Assembly (NCBI RefSeq): GCF_902506655.1
Contig: NZ_LR734817.1
Coordinates: 213,667-277,666 of the forward strand
Direction: 5' to 3'
Length of the DNA: 64,000 bases
DNA from: Marinoscillum sp. 108
GTDB lineage: Bacteria; Bacteroidota; Bacteroidia; Cytophagales; Cyclobacteriaceae
Part shown: piece by piece, positions 61,953-64,000 of the stretch
Layout of the letters: each line of letters starts with the position of its first letter
How positions within the stretch are numbered: the stretch's first letter is position 1
Position numbers and translations under genes: made by a program
The notes under the pieces: model-generated
Databases searched by the model: none
What the model was told of the DNA's origin: nothing
Seen by the model: only the letters and a program-made list of their open reading frames with translations

Positions 61953-63077
61953 TTACACGTAGTTGTTCAGCATCACTGGCATCACCAGTAAAAGAATGTC
62001 TTCGTTTTCGTCTTTCTCTACAGGTAAAATGATACCTGCTCGGTTCGGTGCGTTGAGTTTCAAGGTGATCTCTTCCGCGTCCATGTTGTTGAGCATTTCG
62101 ATCAAAAACTTGGCATTGAAGCCAATCTCGATATCCTCTCCGTCATGCTCACAAGACAATCGCTCACTGGCTTCGTTGGAGAAGTCCAAATCCTCAGCAG
62201 AGATCAACAATTCACTACCTGTGATCTTCAACCGCACCTGATGAGTGGTCTTATTGGCGTAAATGGCAATCCGCTTCAGAGAGCTCAGGAGCTCACTCTT
62301 GTTGATGTTCATCGCATTCTCATTGTCTGAAGGAATCACGTTCTCGTAATCCGGGAATCGCTCATCGATCAGTCGGCATATCATCTTCACATTGTTGAAG
62401 CTGAAGAATGCATTAGAAGCGTTAAACTCAAGGTTAACGTTGGTATTTTCAGAAGGAAGTGTAGACTTCAAAAGCGTCAGTGCCTTCCTTGGAATGATCA
62501 TATTGTGCGCCATGTCAGAGGCAATATCCACTCGTCGGTATCTAATCAGTCGGTGACTGTCCGTAGCCACAAAGGTGGTATTGGTCTCATCCAGTTTGAT
62601 GTATACCCCTGTCATTGCAGGTCTTAGTTCATCATTGCTGGTGGCATAGATGGTGCTGTTGATGGCCTGGGCCAGTACTCCCGATGACATATTCACCGCA
62701 TACCCATCAGACACTGTAGGGATCTTAGGGAAGTCCGTTGCGTTCTCGCCACTTAGCTTGTATCTACCGTTATCCGAATTGATCTCTATGCTATAAGTAT
62801 CCGCATCGATGGAAAAGGTCACCGGCTGCTCAGGCAAGTTTCTGAGTGTCTCCAAAAGAATCTTGGCGGGAATGGCAATACTTCCATTCTCCTTAGCTTC
62901 CACTTCCAGCTCAGTGATCATGCTTGTCTGAAGATCAGATGCAGTGATCGTCAAAGTACCATCTGTGATTTCAAAAAGAAAATTCTCAAGAATAGGCACC
63001 ACGGGATTCGTTGTGATCACACCATTGATGGCAGAAAGTTGCTTAAGCAGGTAAGATGATGATACTATAAATTTCAT
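61953..63077 (-). CDS. dnaN: DNA polymerase III beta sliding clamp
   Basis: A 374-residue beta clamp. 'LKQLSAINGVITTNPVVPIL' and 'ENFLFEI' open the first domain, 'TDSHRLIRYR' is the typical signature in the second, and the C-terminus 'DILLLVMPVMLNNYV' carries the Met-Pro-Met-like end that forms the protein-binding pocket. The clamp tethers polymerases to DNA; the DinB of this window has a matching 'QIDLF' tail motif. dnaN is not next to dnaA here. Confidence 0.97.
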   Translation of the reverse strand: MKFIVSSSYLLKQLSAINGVITTNPVVPILENFLFEITDGTLTITASDLQTSMITELEVEAKENGSIAIPAKILLETLRNLPEQPVTFSIDADTYSIEINSDNGRYKLSGENATDFPKIPTVSDGYAVNMSSGVLAQAINSTIYATSNDELRPAMTGVYIKLDETNTTFVATDSHRLIRYRRVDIASDMAHNMIIPRKALTLLKSTLPSENTNVNLEFNASNAFFSFNNVKMICRLIDERFPDYENVIPSDNENAMNINKSELLSSLKRIAIYANKTTHQVRLKITGSELLISAEDLDFSNEASERLSCEHDGEDIEIGFNAKFLIEMLNNMDAEEITLKLNAPNRAGIILPVEKDENEDILLLVMPVMLNNYV

Positions 63078-63202
63078 GGATTCACGATTTCAATTGGGCG
63101 TCAAATTTAACCCGAAATTGTCATTGGAAAAAAATATACCGGAGAATTGGTTTCCCTAATAATAATCTTTCGATTGAATGGTCCCTCAATGTGGTCTGGG
63201 TC

Positions 63203-64000
63203 CTATTTTTTATACTTAAAATCCTCCTTTTTCAATAAAATCTCCTTCATTCGCCTGTCATCTACCACCAGCATGGATCCTTCATAGGTCATTAGCAGAT
63301 AAAAGCGATCTCCGGATAACTTCGGAAAAATGTCTATAACCACAGGTGCCTCCTGATTGATGGCCTCAATGGTGAGGGTAGCAAGTGGTGGCATTTTAGA
63401 GAGGCTGTCGTATTTTTCAAACCGACCGGCACTCAACCATTCGTTGGTCTGAAAGAGTTGAAACAGGTTGAGATAGTTGACCACTGCATTGGAGTCAATG
63501 GGGGCAATGTCCTCTACGACAAAGAAGTCCTTGTCGAAATTGATGGTAAAATCTGAGTCATCTGACTGTTGATAATCCAAAGTCAGTTTTTGAATCGTCC
63601 TCCAACTGGCATCCACCACCAGCCGATCGCGCCATTGGGCAGGCTTCAGTTCGAAAAGTCCCCCCAGGTACTCATTGTATCCGGGGATGTGCACCTCATA
63701 AACCTCCTCACTTCCGGTCAGTGCAAAATAGGTCTTGGTCTTGGTAGGATTTCCCCAAACTCTGAAATTCAACGGGTTTGCCCCGCCTACGGCTACTTCA
63801 ATACCTTCTTCGGGCTCTATATCCACTGGTTTCTTCACTTTCACCCTCGTCAGGATGGAAAAGAGCAGTTGCCGAACAGACGGGTCAGCAGGATATTGAT
63901 CATTCACACGCCACTTTCCCGTGTTTTTGGATAATGCCACTCCCTCACCGATCTGGATATTGCTTATTCCCGCAGTATCTGCCAGTATGAATTTGTTTTC
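63203..64000 (-). CDS. DUF4340 protein, partial
   Basis: The 3' part (265 codons) of a gene continuing past the window edge. The frame is open through base 64000, reading 'FILADTAGISNIQIGEG' before the GTG at 63940, which is therefore internal. The pattern, with 'LSKNTGKWRVNDQYPADPSV', 'RQLLFSILTRVKVKKPV' and later 'YEVHIPGYNEYLGGLF' then 'WRDRLVV', fits DUF4340, an envelope protein family of unknown function often encoded with ABC-2 type gliding or export genes in Bacteroidota. The N-terminal membrane segment is outside the window. Confidence 0.75.
   Translation of the reverse strand, partial: ENKFILADTAGISNIQIGEGVALSKNTGKWRVNDQYPADPSVRQLLFSILTRVKVKKPVDIEPEEGIEVAVGGANPLNFRVWGNPTKTKTYFALTGSEEVYEVHIPGYNEYLGGLFELKPAQWRDRLVVDASWRTIQKLTLDYQQSDDSDFTINFDKDFFVVEDIAPIDSNAVVNYLNLFQLFQTNEWLSAGRFEKYDSLSKMPPLATLTIEAINQEAPVVIDIFPKLSGDRFYLLMTYEGSMLVVDDRRMKEILLKKEDFKYKK

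Noticed and set aside
1-64000. CRISPR arrays, tRNA/rRNA genes, prophage or insertion sequences
   Set aside because: No regularly spaced repeats, no cloverleaf or rRNA segments, and no transposase, integrase or phage structural genes were recognised on either strand.

Overview
The window reads as ordinary chromosome from a member of the Bacteroidota, most likely a Cytophagales-type bacterium (lineage is inference). Evidence: a secreted nuclease ending in a type IX secretion (T9SS) sorting domain, a TonB-dependent receptor followed by two DUF4249 lipoproteins, PorE-like TPR/PD40/OmpA proteins, PhzF, TPM and LemA genes typical of the phylum, Bacteroidota-type promoters (TTG, then TAnnTTTG; best example before pdhC), and almost no Shine-Dalgarno sequences. 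No rRNA, tRNA, CRISPR array, prophage or insertion sequence was seen.

Layout. 1-1 kb: the end of a DUF885 gene, a terminator and an RHH/PIN toxin-antitoxin pair. 1-6.6 kb: a minus-strand mutagenesis cluster, dinB - Uma2 nuclease - Uma2 nuclease - short dnaE; both polymerase genes are preceded by tandem CTAA-N5-TTAG palindromes that may form a shared damage operator. 6.7-12 kb: a di-haem oxidoreductase/Rieske/porin operon behind a metal-regulator-like palindrome, then a secreted DJ-1/TPR protein co-translated with a DJ-1/AraC regulator. 12-18 kb: housekeeping genes (SlyD-like PPIase, polyprenyl synthase, PhzF, a PlsB-like acyltransferase overlapping gpsA). 18-31 kb: an accessory stretch with AT-rich MORN and TPR/transglutaminase genes, a modular T9SS nuclease, a DUF488 two-gene cassette, a DUF433/DUF5615 toxin-antitoxin pair between two copies of a MITE-like repeat, TPM/LemA genes, and a nucleotidyltransferase whose partner is truncated. 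31-43 kb: hslV, pdhC, a YheT hydrolase, a catalytically degenerate SRAP protein, a PorE-like gene and a shortened paralogue, fabH and a MORN protein. 42-51 kb: a sulfotransferase, PstS-like, ACT, GH130-like and class IV aminotransferase group, then the TonB/DUF4249 operon. 51-55 kb: an alpha-amylase near a divergent membrane regulator that joins a starch-binding-like domain, seven membrane helices and an AraC output. 55-64 kb: rsmE, tex, a TlpA-like thioredoxin, sixA, topA, dnaN and a partial DUF4340 gene.

Most interesting: the tandem operators of the dinB/dnaE cluster with its mosaic Uma2 duplicates; the CBM20-like/7TM/AraC one-protein sensor by the amylase; the SRAP homologue missing its catalytic Cys, Glu and His; and the DUF488 cassette. 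No searches were run, so family calls rest on recognising sequence by eye.
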